NCBI GenBank assembly: GCA_964036195.1
Contig: OZ038456.1
Coordinates: 21,925,792 to 21,989,791 of the forward strand
Length of the DNA stretch: 64,000 nucleotides
Direction of reading: 5' to 3'
From: Sphaerolaimus hirsutus
Taxonomy: Eukaryota > Nematoda > Chromadorea > Monhysterida > Sphaerolaimidae
Positions 9,524 to 22,202 of this stretch are shown piece after piece (position 1 is the stretch's first letter; the number at the start of each line of letters is the position of its first letter). The position numbers and the translations under genes were made by a program. The notes below the pieces were generated by a model, which was not told the origin of the DNA, ran no database searches, and saw nothing but the letters and a program-made list of their open reading frames with translations.

Positions 9524-11945
9524 CAGAGTTGCAAAAACGTATTTACGTTTACCCGAAATACCCGTTATTCGGGTATTTATACTTACGTTTACGTTTACGT
9601 TTTCATAAAATACCGTTACGTTTTGTTACGTTTTCCTGACCGAAATACCCGGGTACCACAGAAAACGTAAAAAACTTAATGATATAAAAAATGTTCATCA
9701 AAATGCAACTTCCGCCATAAATTTCTGACAACTTTAAAAATTTTGCGCACAAATGCACACTTTTCCTCCACAGAAGCTGTATTTTCAAAAAAGGTATACC
9801 TTTTCAATTATTCAAATTTTTCTATAGTTCGATCGACCCCACCTGCAGTGCAGAGTATTATGTATTACTTCCTAAACTCGAATTGTTCCAAATGCTTGGG
9901 GAAAAAGTCAGCGGACACTGTTACTTAGTGGCTTTTGTTGATTGATTTTGTGCTATTTGAAGATTAAATCTTGAAAGACCACTATGAATCGTCATAATAT
10001 CAATTTTTTGTGACCCAACGTTTGGGAAAACGTTGACAGAACGTGAAAAATAGACTGAAAAACTGGCGAAAAAATAGAAGGGCAGCTTCCAACAGACGGT
10101 GTATCCGGGCGTGGGTCGGTGCCCAAGTAAAACCGGTGCCCAAGTACACCCGATGCCCAAGTATAAAGACTGGTGCCCAAGTACGCCCGGTGCCCAAGTA
10201 AAGTGCCCGTACTTGTAGGGTTGGAAAAAAAACGTTTTTTTTTAACTCGATGTTTTTTTTATAAAAAAAACGTTGTTTTTTTAAAAAAAACGTTGTTTTT
10301 TTTAAAAAACGTTTTTTTTAAAAGCTCTCCCAGATATGACCTAGTGTCAACATATATAGGTATATCAGACACTGGCAATACTCTGTGATGTTAAATATGA
10401 CCATATAATGGCTGTGGAGCCATGGGATAGCATTATAAGTGGTGATTTGTGTCAAAAATATCCATTTTTTGTCGACATATTGTTCGTATATCGCCTTATA
10501 GTCGAATGTTCGTGACTTCAGGTAAAGTTTGGCACGGAATGGTGATCAAACAAGGTTATAAAGGGAGGTTGTTACTTTGGGAGTGAAGTTACACACTGTG
10601 GAGGTACATGGAAGCACATTACCTCAATATTATATATTACAGCAACATATGTCGGCTTATTCACCCATGGTAGCACATAGAAATGGATGTTTTGATACTA
10701 AAAATGCAACAAAACCAATGAAAACAACCACCAATGTCAATTTGTGTGTGAAATTGCGCGCTTGCGCGCAAAAATTTTGCAAAATACCTAGTGCTTAGTA
10801 CTAAAAATTTCGGCCGATGTTTTTAAAAAAAACAAACATTTCGGACGTCATGTTTTTGTTTTTTTTAAAACGTTTTTTTTATTAAAAAACGTTTTAAAAA
10901 AACATCGGCCAACCCTACGTACTTGTGCACTTTACTTGTGCACCGGGCGGCTGTTTACTTGGGCAACACTTGGGCAACACTTGTGCATTACTTGGACACG
11001 GTTGCGTCGGGCCGGGGCGGGCTGGGTTTACTTGAATTGGAATTCGGGAATTTTCTGTTTTCTGGGGAATTGGAAGTTTCATGAAATGTCATGAAAAGTG
11101 TCAAAAGTCATGGAAAATGCCATGCAAAATGGCAACTGAATTGCCATCTTGCAGGGCATTTCTCATGACTTTTGACACTTTTCATGACATTTGAAATTTT
11201 ACAGGGCTTTTCACAGGGTCTGCGAAGTTGAATTGAAGTTGAATTTCCTCGAAATAACCCCTGGTGCCAGTCGTAAATCCTGTAAAATGTCAAATGTCAT
11301 GAAAAGTGTCAAAAGTCATGGAAAATGCCATGCAAAATGGCAACTGAATTGCCGTTTTGCAGGGGATTTCTCATGACTTTTGACACTTTGACATCTGCGT
11401 GTTTCGGGGTATGTTGTATGAGAATAGCAATGCTGGGTGGGTATGTGATCTGCACCGCTCCCATCGCTCCCATACGCTATCGCCCCCAAATCGCTCCCAT
11501 ACTTGTGCACCGGGCAGGGCGCTTGCACCTGCCCGGTGCCCAAGTAAACATCCGCCCGGTGCCCAAGTAAAGAGCCGCCCGGTGCCCAAGTACGGACACT
11601 TTACTTGGGCACCGGGCGTACTTGGGCACCGGAAATTATACTTGGGCACCGGGCGTACTTGGGCACCGGAAATTATACTTGGGCACCGGGCGTACTTGGG
11701 CACCGGTTTTACCGGTTGCACCGGGCTCAACGCCGGTGTATCCATTATAGAAAATTGGTGAAAAATAGAAGGGCACCCTTCTATTAGCTGAAATATGGTA
11801 ACAATTTTTTACATTTACGTTTTATTTTACTTTTTCCAGGTATTTTAAAAATACCTTACGTTTTAGTATTTATACTTTCATTTTCGAAAAGGTATTTACG
11901 TTTACGTTTACGTTTTCCAAAAATACCAATATTTGACCAACTCTG
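9524..11945. mobile_element. CAGAGTTG hAT-like element with several nested insertions, TSD GTGGAAAC
   Basis: TSD GTGGAAAC at 9516-9523 and 11946-11953 is perfect. Terminal parts carry ACGTTTACGTTTTC motifs. Inside are a TAGGGTTGG element (10216-10917), tandem CCCGGTGCCCAAGTA units (10100-10210, 10918-10990, 11500-11720) and two IntA-like copies (about 11075-11220 and 11259-11397). No gene is seen. Confidence 0.75.
10216..10917 (+). mobile_element. TAGGGTTGG hAT-like MITE, TSD CGTACTTG
   Basis: Ends TAGGGTTGG/CCAACCCTA with perfect TSD at 10208-10215 and 10918-10925. Arms are AACGTTTTTTTT palindromes; the core has a GCGCGCTTGCGCGC palindrome and a 73-codon ORF (10577-10798). Close copies: 29601-30316 (inverted) and 48699-49382. 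Confidence 0.85.
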
Positions 11946-12457
11946 GTGGAAACCGATTTCTAAAAGTCGACAAGTCCATTAATTTCCCATAAGGCAGCCT
12001 CGGCTTCCCCGGGAACAAAAACATTCTCGCGTGCAAGAAGTCGACAAGTCCCTCCCAAAAACAGTTTTGCTTTGACCGAATGGAATTCTATGGACACCCC
12101 ATTTTTCACATATAGGTTGAGATAAGGGGTTGAAATTTTGACACTTCATTGTCAACATATGGAACTTAATGAAAAGCTTGAGAGAGCCAAATTGGACACG
12201 CACCACGTGCCTGGAATTGGGTGTGAAACTTAAAATGCGATTTACTCAAAATCGTATTTTGTGGATTTGTCGAATTTTAGAATTAGACACCTCAAATGTT
12301 AATATATATCAGTCCTTGTCTTGAGTTGAGTATCAAAATGTCAGTATTTGTTACGGTCTTGAAAAGCGAATGGCGTTTGAAGCCTAATTATTGCACGTTT
12401 ATGCTGATTGAAGTTTACTTTTTGAAGCACTCTGAAATTCCAATTATGCGTATGAAA

Positions 12458-13909
12458 TAGGGTTGGAAAAAAAAACGTTTTTTTTAAAAAGCTCCCAGAT
12501 ATGACCTTGTGTCAACATATATAGGTATATCAGAAAGTGGCAATACTCTGTGATGTTATATATGACCATATAATGTCTGTGGAGCCATGGGATAGCATTA
12601 TAAGTGGTGATTTGTGTCAAAAATATCCATTTTTCGTCGACATATTGTTCGTATATCGCCTTATAGTCGAATGTTCGTGACTTCAGGTAAAGTTTGGCAT
12701 GAAATAGTGATCAAACAATGTTATAAAAGGAGGTTGTTACTTTGGGAGTAAAGTTACACACTGTGGAGGTACATGGAAGCACATTACCTCAATATTATAT
12801 ACTACAGCAACATATGACGGCTTATTAACCCATGGTAGCACATAGAAATGGATACTTAGATACTAAAAATGCCACAAAACCAATGAAAACAGCCACCAAT
12901 GTCAATTTGTGTGTGAAATTGCGCGCTTGCGCGCAAAAATGTTGCAAAATACCCAGTACTTAGTACCATGGTTGGTTTTAGTAAAATTCTTTTTACAAAA
13001 ATTGTATTTTATTTTTATTAAAATTGTATTTTATTTTTATTTTATTCATGTTTCAGTTTATTTTATTTTATTTTATTCTGAAATGTCATTAATAAAATAA
13101 AATGAAACCATTTTACAAAAATTTTACAAATGTTTTACAAAAATTTTACAAAAAATCGGAAATCTTGGATGCGAGGACATAAAACAATGTGCATGCTAGA
13201 AGCATGCAAATGAATACAAAAAAAATTTATTTAAACTTTTGACACGAGTTATGAGGTAGGCATTTTGACCCTCAGGAGGTCCTGGATATGTGCATCTAAT
13301 TGCTCCTCACAAGGGAAGATACCTAAAATTTGGTTGTTGTTTTTTTGGGTGGGGGGAGGGCTTGCGGTGTTCAATATATAGGCTTTTTCAAGGTATGGAA
13401 CAAAGAAAATGGGAAACAAATCACATAAATTAGTGATCTTTAAGGTGAAAATATTTTTAAAAATGTGAAAATTTGCAATTTTGTGCAACATGTTTCAATC
13501 ACAACAATGAAAGATACAACAAGGCACTAGTTCTACAAATTGGCAGCTAGGAACTTAAGCAACATGATAGAAAACTTCCAATAGAATTAAACAGACACTC
13601 GAGTTTTTGTAAAATTTTACCAAAATTGTACAAAAATTCGAATTATTGTACAATTTTACTAAAATTTTACAAAAATTCGAATTTTAGTAAAATTGTATTT
13701 TTATTTTATTAATTTTCCATTTTATTTTATTTTATTTTATTCTCTAATTTTCCTTTTTTTTATTTTTATTTTTCTGAGATTTTGCCAACCCTGCTTAGTA
13801 CTAAAAATTTCGGCCAATGTTTTAAAAAAACAACATTTCGGGCGTCATGTTTTTTATATAAAAAAACGTTTAAAAAAAAACGTTTAAAAAAAAACATCGG
13901 CCAACCCTA
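12458..13909 (+). mobile_element. TAGGGTTGG hAT-like MITE carrying a nested element, TSD GTATGAAA
   Basis: Perfect TSD GTATGAAA at 12450-12457 and 13910-13917. Split by the insertion at 12967-13793. Confidence 0.85.
12967..13793. mobile_element. CATGGTTGG/CCAACCCTG hAT-like MITE nested in the previous one, TSD CTTAGTAC
   Basis: Perfect TSD CTTAGTAC at 12959-12966 and 13794-13801. Arms consist of TTTTACAAAAATT and TATTTTATTTT runs. A short relative is at about 56122-56263. Confidence 0.85.
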
Positions 13910-13917
13910 GTATGAAA

Positions 13918-15000
13918 TCATAAAAATTCTCGAACATTCTACGATGGAATTGTCAGTAAGTTGGCCGTAACAGTAAAATATAGGTAATAAATATTTACTG
14001 TTACTATACTGTATATATGATCTCCTACTAACATTTTTCATAGTTGTTAAAACGTATTTACTTTTACTCGATAAATATGTATACTCGAGCATATATGAGT
14101 AAATACGTTTACGTTTCCTCTGAAAAAATTCCTGTACTCGGTTTTTCGTATACTTTTTGAAGGTACTCGAATTCCAAAAAAAACCTATTTTTCATAGATG
14201 TTTATATAGTTTTTCATGGCATAGGGGTGTGAAAATGGTGAAAGAAGGCTGAAAATAGAGAAACATAGCAAAACAATGGGCATATAACATCAAATATAGC
14301 CATCAAAGCTGGAAATAGGTGAATTTGAATGGAAAGTTCCCAAAATACTCACGTTTACGTTTTCCGGGGGAAAGTATTTTACACACGTTGTATCGTGAGT
14401 AAAAGTAGAAACATTTTACTTCACGTTTTCTGTACTCGGGGGGGGGGGGGTCAGTAAAAATAAATACTTTACGTTTACGTATTCTTTGAAAGAAGTTCAG
14501 TACTGACAACTCTGCATTTTTGTGAATTAAAATTTATCACCAGAATGAATCAATTTCGATCTCCGTCAGGGACGTATCCAGGATTTTTGAGCGGGGGGGC
14601 TGCTTGTTTACGGAGCACGGCGAACGGGGGGAGGGGGCTCAGCCCACCCCCAACAAAATTTTGCCTGCTGAGTGACGGAATAGCACCGTGGCGCTGGCGC
14701 CATTCGTTTGAGCCACGCCATGGCGTCTTTTGCGCTGGCGCCAGTGCCAGAAACCACTGTATATGCATGTAAATACACGTACATATACGCCGACAGGCAC
14801 ATTTTTGACAGAAATTTTAGGGATTTGTGCCTACGGGGACCGATTCACTGATAATTATTTGTTTGAGGGGGTGAATGCGCGCTTGCGCGCAAATTTTTTG
14901 CAGAAAACATGAAAAATGTATAGAAAAAGTCGCATTTCCCGGATTTTTTAGGTCTCACCCCGGGAACGAGGGGGGGGGAGGCTGCAGCCGAAATTTTGGC
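13918..15000. mobile_element. CAGAGTTG-family element and a CAGGGACGTATCC element
   Basis: About 14036-14513 has ends CATAGTTGTTAAAACG and CAACTCTG flanked by ATTTTT. About 14568-15000 starts CAGGGACGTATCCAGG and has G-rich arms with a GCGCCAGTGCC core. No supported gene. Confidence 0.5.
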
Positions 15001-17320
15001 CGTAAACTAGTGCATGGGGTTTAAATGAATGTCGAAATCGAAGCATTTAGTCCACATTTCTTACGCGACTTGATTCACCAAAATACGGTAGAATCTTTTT
15101 ATAGCGTTCAATCCGATCCGTGTATAAAGTACCATAACCGTAAATATTTTTGTACCTGTTTATACGCGGCGGACAGCACACTTGGTATGAAAACCTACCA
15201 TAACCCATCTGAATAATGAACCAAAATTCTACAGTTTTTATCATTATATTTCGTAGTTACTATGGAATAATTAATTACGAAATTTATCACAAGATTTGAT
15301 TCATTAGATTATGGTAGGTTTTCATACTAGGTGTGCTGTCCGCCGAGTATACCTACCGTATTACCTCGAAATAACCCCATGGGGGTTTATTATTTCGCCA
15401 GCAAAATTTGAGGGGGGTTAATTCGAGGGGGGGTTTATTCGAGGGTTTTTTTATTATTTCGTCAGAAATTTTCGTAAAGATCATAGTAAATAGTAGGCAT
15501 TTGCATACCCAAAACAGGTAATAAATGTGTCCAAACAGGATATATTTGGCCATAAAAACGTAGTTAGCCACAAAAACTAGTCTATGTGTAGCTGCAATGC
15601 AAATTAACAGTACCGTATTTCTCCGTGTAAAGGACCCCCCCGTGCACAACACCCGGGGTGTTACACAGTTGTATAGCACCCCCGGGGTGCTATGCTAAGT
15701 TTCAAAAATCACCGGATTTGAATTTTGCTTAAATATTGTGCATGGCGCGCGCCACTCATTGTAATTCCGCGGCACGCATTTTTCCATTGAATTGCTGCAT
15801 GCCGGGAACCAAAAAAAGCATAATTATGTAGAGACGTGAATCATAAAACGAAAGCACACATTTATACACTCGATATCCGCTAAATTTTGAGGTGTTTCCG
15901 TGTATAACACCCGCTCACCTAACACCCGGGTGTTATACAAGTTTTTAAAAAATGTAGCTGGAAAGGTTCTCAATTTTGTATAGCACCCGGGTGGTTTACA
16001 CGGAGAAATACGGTAATATACATCATGTAAATACATTGCATACATGACGTATTTATTATGTACATGACGTACATCATTCCGAAGGGGGGGTATTATTTCC
16101 CCAGCCCATTTTGAGGGGGGTTAATTCGAGGGGGGGGATAATTCGAGGTAATACCGTATTTACAAATTTTAGCAAATATAAAAACAACTTTTCAATATAA
16201 CCAAACACCATGTAATCGCACGGTTTACAGGCTGAACCAGCTGCAAGTAAAATACAGTGATTAATCACGTTGCTAACATATTTTTCAACCGTTTTGCACG
16301 TGTTATTTTATTTCCACGTCGAAAAGTTACATATTTGCGCACTTTTTATGTTTAAGGAAGAAACATTTGCATTTTAAAAGACTTTCCCAATTTTTATGTG
16401 TATTTTTCTTGTCGCTTTGGCATTTCACGGGATTTTTTTAGTGAATTGATTTATTTATGCACAGTGAAAATCGTGAGCGAATGACAACTATTTAATGCAG
16501 CGAGTAAGTAAACAGTAAGAAATAATTCATTGTTTCATTTGATTTGTGGCCGCCTGTTGCAGTTTCTTTCTTTTTTTATTTTTATTTTTTTGAATACAGG
16601 ATTGGTACATAAGTTTTGATGCAAAGCAACTGATTGAATGAGCACAAAAATGATTGAACAATGTAAATGTCACTGATTTTGACTACCGTATTTCTTCTAA
16701 TAGAGGGGCAGGTCTCCAATAGAAGGGTGTCTCCAACAGAAGGTACACTTTTTCGACTTAATTTGGGCCACAAAATAAATAGAAGGGCAGTCTCCAATAG
16801 AAGGTACACAATGTGCTGGCATTGTGCCAAATGCATTAAATAATAAATATCAGCGACACTGTGATTTAGTGCGATTTAGTTGCCCATTAATTTTGTGCTA
16901 TTTTAACATCAAATGTTGAATGAACTCTATGTATCGTCTTTCTATGAACTGTATTTGACGTAAAACTTTGAAGAACCTTGAAAGGAATTGAAAAATATTG
17001 GCTGAAATGTTGCCGAAAAAAATAGAAGGCCAGGTGCAAATGTTGGCGCAAAAAATAGAAGGGCACCCCTCTATTAGAACAAATACGGTAATTAAGCAAG
17101 CCCGCGTACTAGTTGACAAGTTGCGTACTGCATTTAGTTGCGTACTAAAAATGTAGAATTTGGCGCTTGCGCCACAACAAACCTAGTGCCATAATAAAAT
17201 GGCGCCAAGCGTCCAGACCATGGAACTTACTGTTCTGACACTAAACCGCCTGAAGTCGAAAAAACAGACGCAAATTACGAAAACCAATGAAAAAAGATTT
17301 ACAAGAACATAATAGACCAG
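15001..17320. other. Repeat-only stretch
   Basis: Holds the GGCGGACAGCACAC hairpin (15161-15350), C-rich TACCGTATTACCTCG arms (15352-15460 and 16080-16156), a palindromic CACCCGGGGTG/ACCCGGGTG element (about 15614-16016) and an element with ends ACCGTATTTCTTCTAATAGA and its complement (about 16684-17091). A short open stretch from ATG 17219 ends in TAA before 17321 and is not supported as a gene. Confidence 0.5.
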
Positions 17321-17797
17321 GTGCCGGTTCCGCAAGTGTACAAGTTACTAGTTAAAACATAAGAGTTGAGTAGAATGACAAATAATTAGTTAAGATATAA
17401 GAGTAAAGTTGAGAGTTGAGTTAAATGACAAATGATTAGTTAAGAGATAAGAGTAAAGTTAAGAGTTGTGTTAAATGACAAATGATTAGTTAAGAGATAA
17501 GAGTAGAGTTAAGAGTCAAGCATAAGATGTAACATAAGATTTGGATACAAAAACATAAGATCTGGATCCGAAAAATAAGATTTGGATACACTTGCTTGAC
17601 TCTTAACTCTACTCTTATCTCTTAACTAATCATTTGTCATTTAACTCAACTCTTCAATTTTAACTTTTCTCTTAACTAATCATTTGTCATTTAACTCAAC
17701 TCTTAAACTTTAACTTCACTCTTAACTCGTCATTTGTAATTTTACTCAACTCTGATGTTTTAACTAGTAACTTGTACACTTGCGGAACTGGCCCCAG
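17321..17797 (+). mobile_element. IntB copy, first of a head-to-tail pair
   Basis: Begins GTGCCGGTTCCGCAAGTGTA after ACCAG and ends CTTGCGGAACTGGCCCCAG. The interior is runs of GAGTTAAGAGT and its complement. It has GT...AG boundaries of the kind seen in the EXOSC1 intron. Confidence 0.8.
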
Positions 17798-18010
17798 GTG
17801 CCAGTTCCGCAAAAGCGAAGTGAAATGGCAAAGTGAGAAGTGAAATGTCAAGTGGATTGGCGACTGAAATAGCAAAAGCGAAGATAAATTACCTTCTATT
17901 TTTATTTTTTTTTAATTCGCTTTTGCCAGTTCATATGCCGTTTCACTTCGTTTTTGCGCTTTTACTTCGACTTTGCCATTTCACTTCTCATTTTGCGGAA
18001 CCGGCCCCAG
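17798..18010 (+). mobile_element. IntB copy, second of the pair
   Basis: Starts at the last base of the previous copy (CCCCAG|GTGCCAGTTCCGCAAAAG) and ends TTGCGGAACCGGCCCCAG. Arms are AAGTGAAATGGCAAAG. An IntA fragment follows at about 18016-18140. Confidence 0.8.
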
Positions 18011-18287
18011 TCCCTGGCCAAATAAATGCCCTGTTTCATGTAAAACGTCATGCAAAGTGTGAAAAGTCATGTAAAATGTCAAATTCTCCTTATATTTTAC
18101 TTGTAGTTGACATTTTACATGACATTTTAGCTGGCTTATCTCCCAATCCTCTAGTAGACACCTTATTTGAGAAATCTGGTGTGATGGGCTACTGACTGCA
18201 TTTCACAGTGAAATCAACCATATCCTGTTTTGATCAAAAGCCAAATTTTTTTTACTTTTTAATCACATTAAATACATGGGTTTCAGT

Positions 18288-18900
18288 CAGGGGTATCTTG
18301 AATTTTGACCCTCCGAGTGGTTGGATAGATAGCTGAGCGGCATTTGGGATAGATAGATAGCTGAAAAAAAATTTTGTGGGGGGGGGGTTGTGGTGGTTCT
18401 ATATTTAGGCTATTTCAGGGTGTAGAAGGAAGAAAAGGGAGAAAAATCGATAAAAGTAGGTCTAAAATAGCTCAAAATGGGTATACAAGAGCATATAGTA
18501 CTAAAAATAGCTGGAAATAGGTAAATAGGAACAAAGACTAGTATTTTGGAGGTGAAAATCTGTCAAAAGGTATGAAAAATAGCGATTTTGAGCGAAAATT
18601 GGTGTATCGTTTTTAAATAATCGCTCCAGATAGATTGATAGCTGAACGATTTAGGGGGGGGGGTTTAGGGGTAGTAGCCCAATTGGGGTATAGTTGCTAA
18701 AAATTGCCCCAGATAGGTAGATAGCTGAGCGATTTGGGGGGGGGGGGTTAGGGGGTGGTAGCCCAAAATTTTGCCTCCAGGATAGATAGATAGCTGAACT
18801 GCCTCTGGGATAGATAGATAGCTGGGCGGTTTGTGGGGGCTAACCCCCCCCCCCCACCCTAACCCCGCCCCCCAAACCCTTCCCCCATTCGAGACCCCAG
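18288..18900. mobile_element. CAGGGGTATC hAT-like element (CTATCTATC family), TSD GTTTCAGT
   Basis: Perfect TSD at 18280-18287 and 18901-18908; ends CAGGGGTATC and GAGACCCCAG. The body has GATAGATAGCTG repeats and G runs. Other copies and pieces: 28684-30390, 31809-32297, 37020-38110 and 53570-54090. Confidence 0.8.
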
Positions 18901-19143
18901 GTTTCAGTAAAGGTCGTACTGGCTGGATTATTTATCACAGGATTTTATTCATCAGAATATTTTAATATCCTATGTAAAGCATGTAGTAAATGTGATTAAT
19001 TTATCAAGTGAAAAGATTGATTCTCTCTTTAAAATTCAATAGTTTTTTTTTGTTATCCATCTAGGGATCTAGTTTGCATACATTCCTTTCCATTTCTGAT
19101 CCCATTAAAATAGATGTACAACTTTTATGTTATATATTTAGTT

Positions 19144-19545
19144 AAGCTGCGTTTACACTGCGACTTGTGCCGACAATTCGAAAAGTGAAAAAGTTCCATA
19201 ATTTTGGAATAAAGTCCCATATCTGCGAGAAAATGCAGTGAAGTATACTCACTAGTTAAGTGCACTCACATGCCAATTTGCAGATAAATCGTCCATGTCG
19301 TTCCAGAGTTATAAGCATTTCAAAAAATATTTCGCTTGTCGGTTCGTTTTTTTGGAAATATTTTTCAAATGCTTATAACTCTGGAACGACATGGTCGATT
19401 TATCTGCAAATTGGCACGTGAGTGCAGTTAACTAGTGAGTATACTTCACTGCATTTTCTCGCAGACTAGTGGGACTTTATTCCAAAATTATGGAACTTTT
19501 TCACTTTTCGAATTGTCGGCACAAGTCGCAGTGTAAACGCAGCTT
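19144..19545. repeat. Near-perfect 400-bp foldback
   Basis: Left arm from AAGCTGCGTTTACACTGCGA pairs with the right arm ending in its complement; about 190 bp per arm with few differences (for example one deleted base and one short substitution). The loop is a few tens of bases of AT-rich sequence. Confidence 0.85.
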
Positions 19546-19706
19546 TAAGTAAATCAGCACAGGAAGTAAAATATTTAAAAATAGTTTTTGTACTGATATT
19601 TTTCAACATGTGGTCAATTAAGTGTTGCCTAAAATAAAAAATTACTGTTTGTGGTGTTCAAAAGTGTTTTCTATTGTAAACTGCCATTGCAATGTAGAGT
19701 TAAGAT

Positions 19707-20754
19707 TAGGGATGGCCAAAAAAGGTTGTTTTTTTCAACGACAGGGTTTTTAAAATAAAAACTCGTTTTTTTTACTTTAAAAACGGTTGTTTTTTTAAAA
19801 CCGTGTTTTTTTCAGAAGCTCCCAGATATGGCCATATGAGTCAACATATACAGGTAAATCAGACAGGTGACATTACTTTGTGATGTTATATATAGCAATA
19901 GAATGGTTGTGGAGTCATGGGATAGCATTATAAGTTGTGATTTCTGTCAAAAATATCCATTTTACGTCAACTTATTATGTATATTGCCTTTTGTGAATGT
20001 TCATGATTTCAAGTGAAGTTGGGCATGGAAAAGTGCTTAAATAAGGTGATATGAGCAGGCTAGCACATTGGCAGTCGTGTTTCACACTGTACAACTATGT
20101 GGGGGCCAGGGGCGTACCCAGGGGGGGCGGGGGGCGCCCCCCCATTCCCGGGCCGGACATAAAATTGGCAGGAATGGCACTTTTCTAAAGCGATTTTGTA
20201 GGCACTTTCAAAAAATTTTGCGCGCAAGCGCGCAAATCCCCGCAAATCGGTACCTATAGAGTATACGTTGGCGCCAGCGCACACGCCAATAATGCCATGG
20301 CGCTGGCGTCTACAAATGGCGCCAGCGCCATGGCTCCATCCTTTACTATAGGGCCAAACTAAGGGGGGGGGGGCCGCCCCCCCCGTTCGCCGGGCTCCGT
20401 AAACAATCCGCCCCCCCGCTCAAAAATCCTGCATACGTCGCTGGTGGGGGCACATTGCCTGGATATTATATACCACACTAGCATATCGTGGCTTATTATG
20501 ACACAATAGCACAAACAAATGGAAGCTTTTACACTAAAAATGCCACAAAACCAATGAAAACAACCACAAATAGTAATGTGCTGTGAAATTGCGCGCTCGC
20601 GCGCAAAAAATTGCTAAATACCTAATGCTTAGTATTAAAAATTTGGTCAAGGTCTTTTTAAATAAAAAAATCGGTTTCGATGGTTGGTTTTTATTTAAAT
20701 AAAACGTTTTTTTTAATTTAAAAAAAACCTTTGAAAAAACCTTGGTCATCCCTA
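19707..20754 (+). mobile_element. TAGGGATGG hAT-like MITE, older copy, with nested insertion
   Basis: TSD GTTAAGAT/GTTAAGAG (7 of 8) at 19699-19706 and 20755-20762. It shares the core of the TAGGGTTGG family but is more diverged. Confidence 0.75.
20107..20442. mobile_element. CAGGGGCGTACCC element nested at TSD GTGGGGGC
   Basis: Perfect TSD GTGGGGGC at 20099-20106 and 20443-20450. Poly-G/poly-C arms and a GGCGCCAGCGCC core, related to 5949-6194. Confidence 0.75.
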
Positions 20755-20852
20755 GTTAAGAGGCCATCTTTTCTCTGCTATGATTTATTTTTAAAGAAGC
20801 AAACATTTGAGGAAAAACAATATTTGGCACTGCACACACTATTTGACAATGA

Positions 20853-21641
20853 CTAGTGATGGAAGCAGTACCAGGACGTTGGCGCCAAGCGTCGAAAGTG
20901 CCATGGTACTTTTCTGAACCACATCACAAAGCGATAATGGCGCCAGAGCAGAATGGGTTTAAGCGCCAACACCACGCTTTTGGTTTCCTGGTACCTTGCC
21001 AACGTATTTATTACCAAATTCAATTTTACAGCATTCATTTTCCCCCAACTACCGATAAATAAAAACTTTATTTAATTACCCCCGTTTTTAAATCAAAGAA
21101 CTTTTTGAAAATATTTTAATAAAATATTATTTTTAATTTATTATCTGAGCGTGTTGGAGGGTACAATTTTTATTTAGGTGTTTCAAAATATGGAAGCAAA
21201 GGTGGAAAAAATATCTTAATAAAAAGGCTTAAAAATATTAAAGAATATGCTTTAAAATAGAAATGGTATGTTTGTAACTAAAAATACAACAAAACCAACA
21301 AAAACAGTGTTACAAAATACCTAGTAAATGAGTACTGGCTAGTGGTGGAAAAAGCGCCAGAACTTTGGTGCCAAGCGCCAAAAGCGCCATGGCGATTTTC
21401 TGATCCCCAGCGCCAAGCGCCAGTGGCGCCAGAGCAAAATGGCGCCAAGCGCCAGAAGCGCCAGCTCCAGGCATTTTGTTCCTTGCGGCAGGCAAAACTA
21501 GCGCCAAGCGCCATGACGCGTTTAACGGGTGTGGCGCCAAACGCCAATGGCGCCACGACAAAATAGCACCAAAAGCGCTATGGCGCTTTTTCCTTTGGCG
21601 CTAGCGCCAGGCGCCAGCGCCATGGCGCTTTTCCATCACTA
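20853..21641. mobile_element. GGCGCCAAGCGCC palindromic elements
   Basis: 21340-21641 has ends TAGTGGTGGAAAAAGCGCC and its complement with TSD GTACTGGC/GTACTGAC. Its body is almost solid GGCGCCAAGCGCC. A decayed relative lies at 20853-20990. Others: 26830-27105, 49569-49615, 59893-60112 and 60120-60415. Confidence 0.7.
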
Positions 21642-21753
21642 GTACTGACAAGTTCAGCTTCCGTTTAAAAAAAAAACGTTTTCAATGCTTGTGTTTTAAA
21701 TAAAAAAATTTTTAAAGTTAAAATAATCTCCTGTCTCTATTCCATACCATAAG

Positions 21754-22202
21754 CAAGGACGTATCCAGGGGGGGGGGGCGGGGGGGGGGGGGCAGCAGCT
21801 CCCCCGTTCCCGGGTGAGACATCAAAAATTTGGTGAAAATGCAACTTCTGGTAGTGGTACCACTTTTGAAGGTGTAATGTAAAATTTTTGCGCTCAAGCG
21901 CGGGTGTATTGTTGGTAAAGCGTTCCTCGTAGTTTCACTTCACTATTTGACACACTATTTGGGGAGTTTTTCGCTCTTACCTACCTATGTATATTTACAT
22001 GCATATACGCGATTTCTGGCGCCAACGCCAATGGCGCCATGGTGTGGCGCCTACGAATGGCGCCAGCGCCATGACGCCATACCGCTACCGTATAGGTAAA
22101 ATTTTAGGGGGGGGTGGCTGAGCCCCCCCGTTCGCCGGCCTCCGTAAACAAGCAGCCCCCCCCCTCGCTCAAAAATCCTGGATTTAATCCTCAAAAACCC
22201 TG
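21754..22202. mobile_element. CAAGGACGTATCC hAT-like MITE
   Basis: Flanked by ACCATAAG and CCATAAAG; G-run arms, GGCGCC core and a CAAGCGCG motif as in related copies. Confidence 0.65.

Larger units (their letters stand above)
9246..12051 (+). repeat. Five spaced copies of GTCGACAAGTCC
   Basis: The 12-mer occurs at 9246, 9416, 9447, 11966 and 12040, all in one orientation, usually preceded by AAA or GAA. They flank the element at 9524-11945, so the host repeat predates that insertion. Confidence 0.7.

Noticed and set aside
10753..10768. GCGCGCTTGCGCGC as part of a tRNA or structured RNA.
   Set aside because: It is a simple palindrome in the core of the TAGGGTTGG and related MITEs; no cloverleaf or polymerase III boxes surround it.
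17219..17320. Short ORF (MELTVLTLNRLKSKK…) just before the IntB pair.
   Set aside because: It ends in TAA before the element; a second frame is equally open, and there is no family or splice support.
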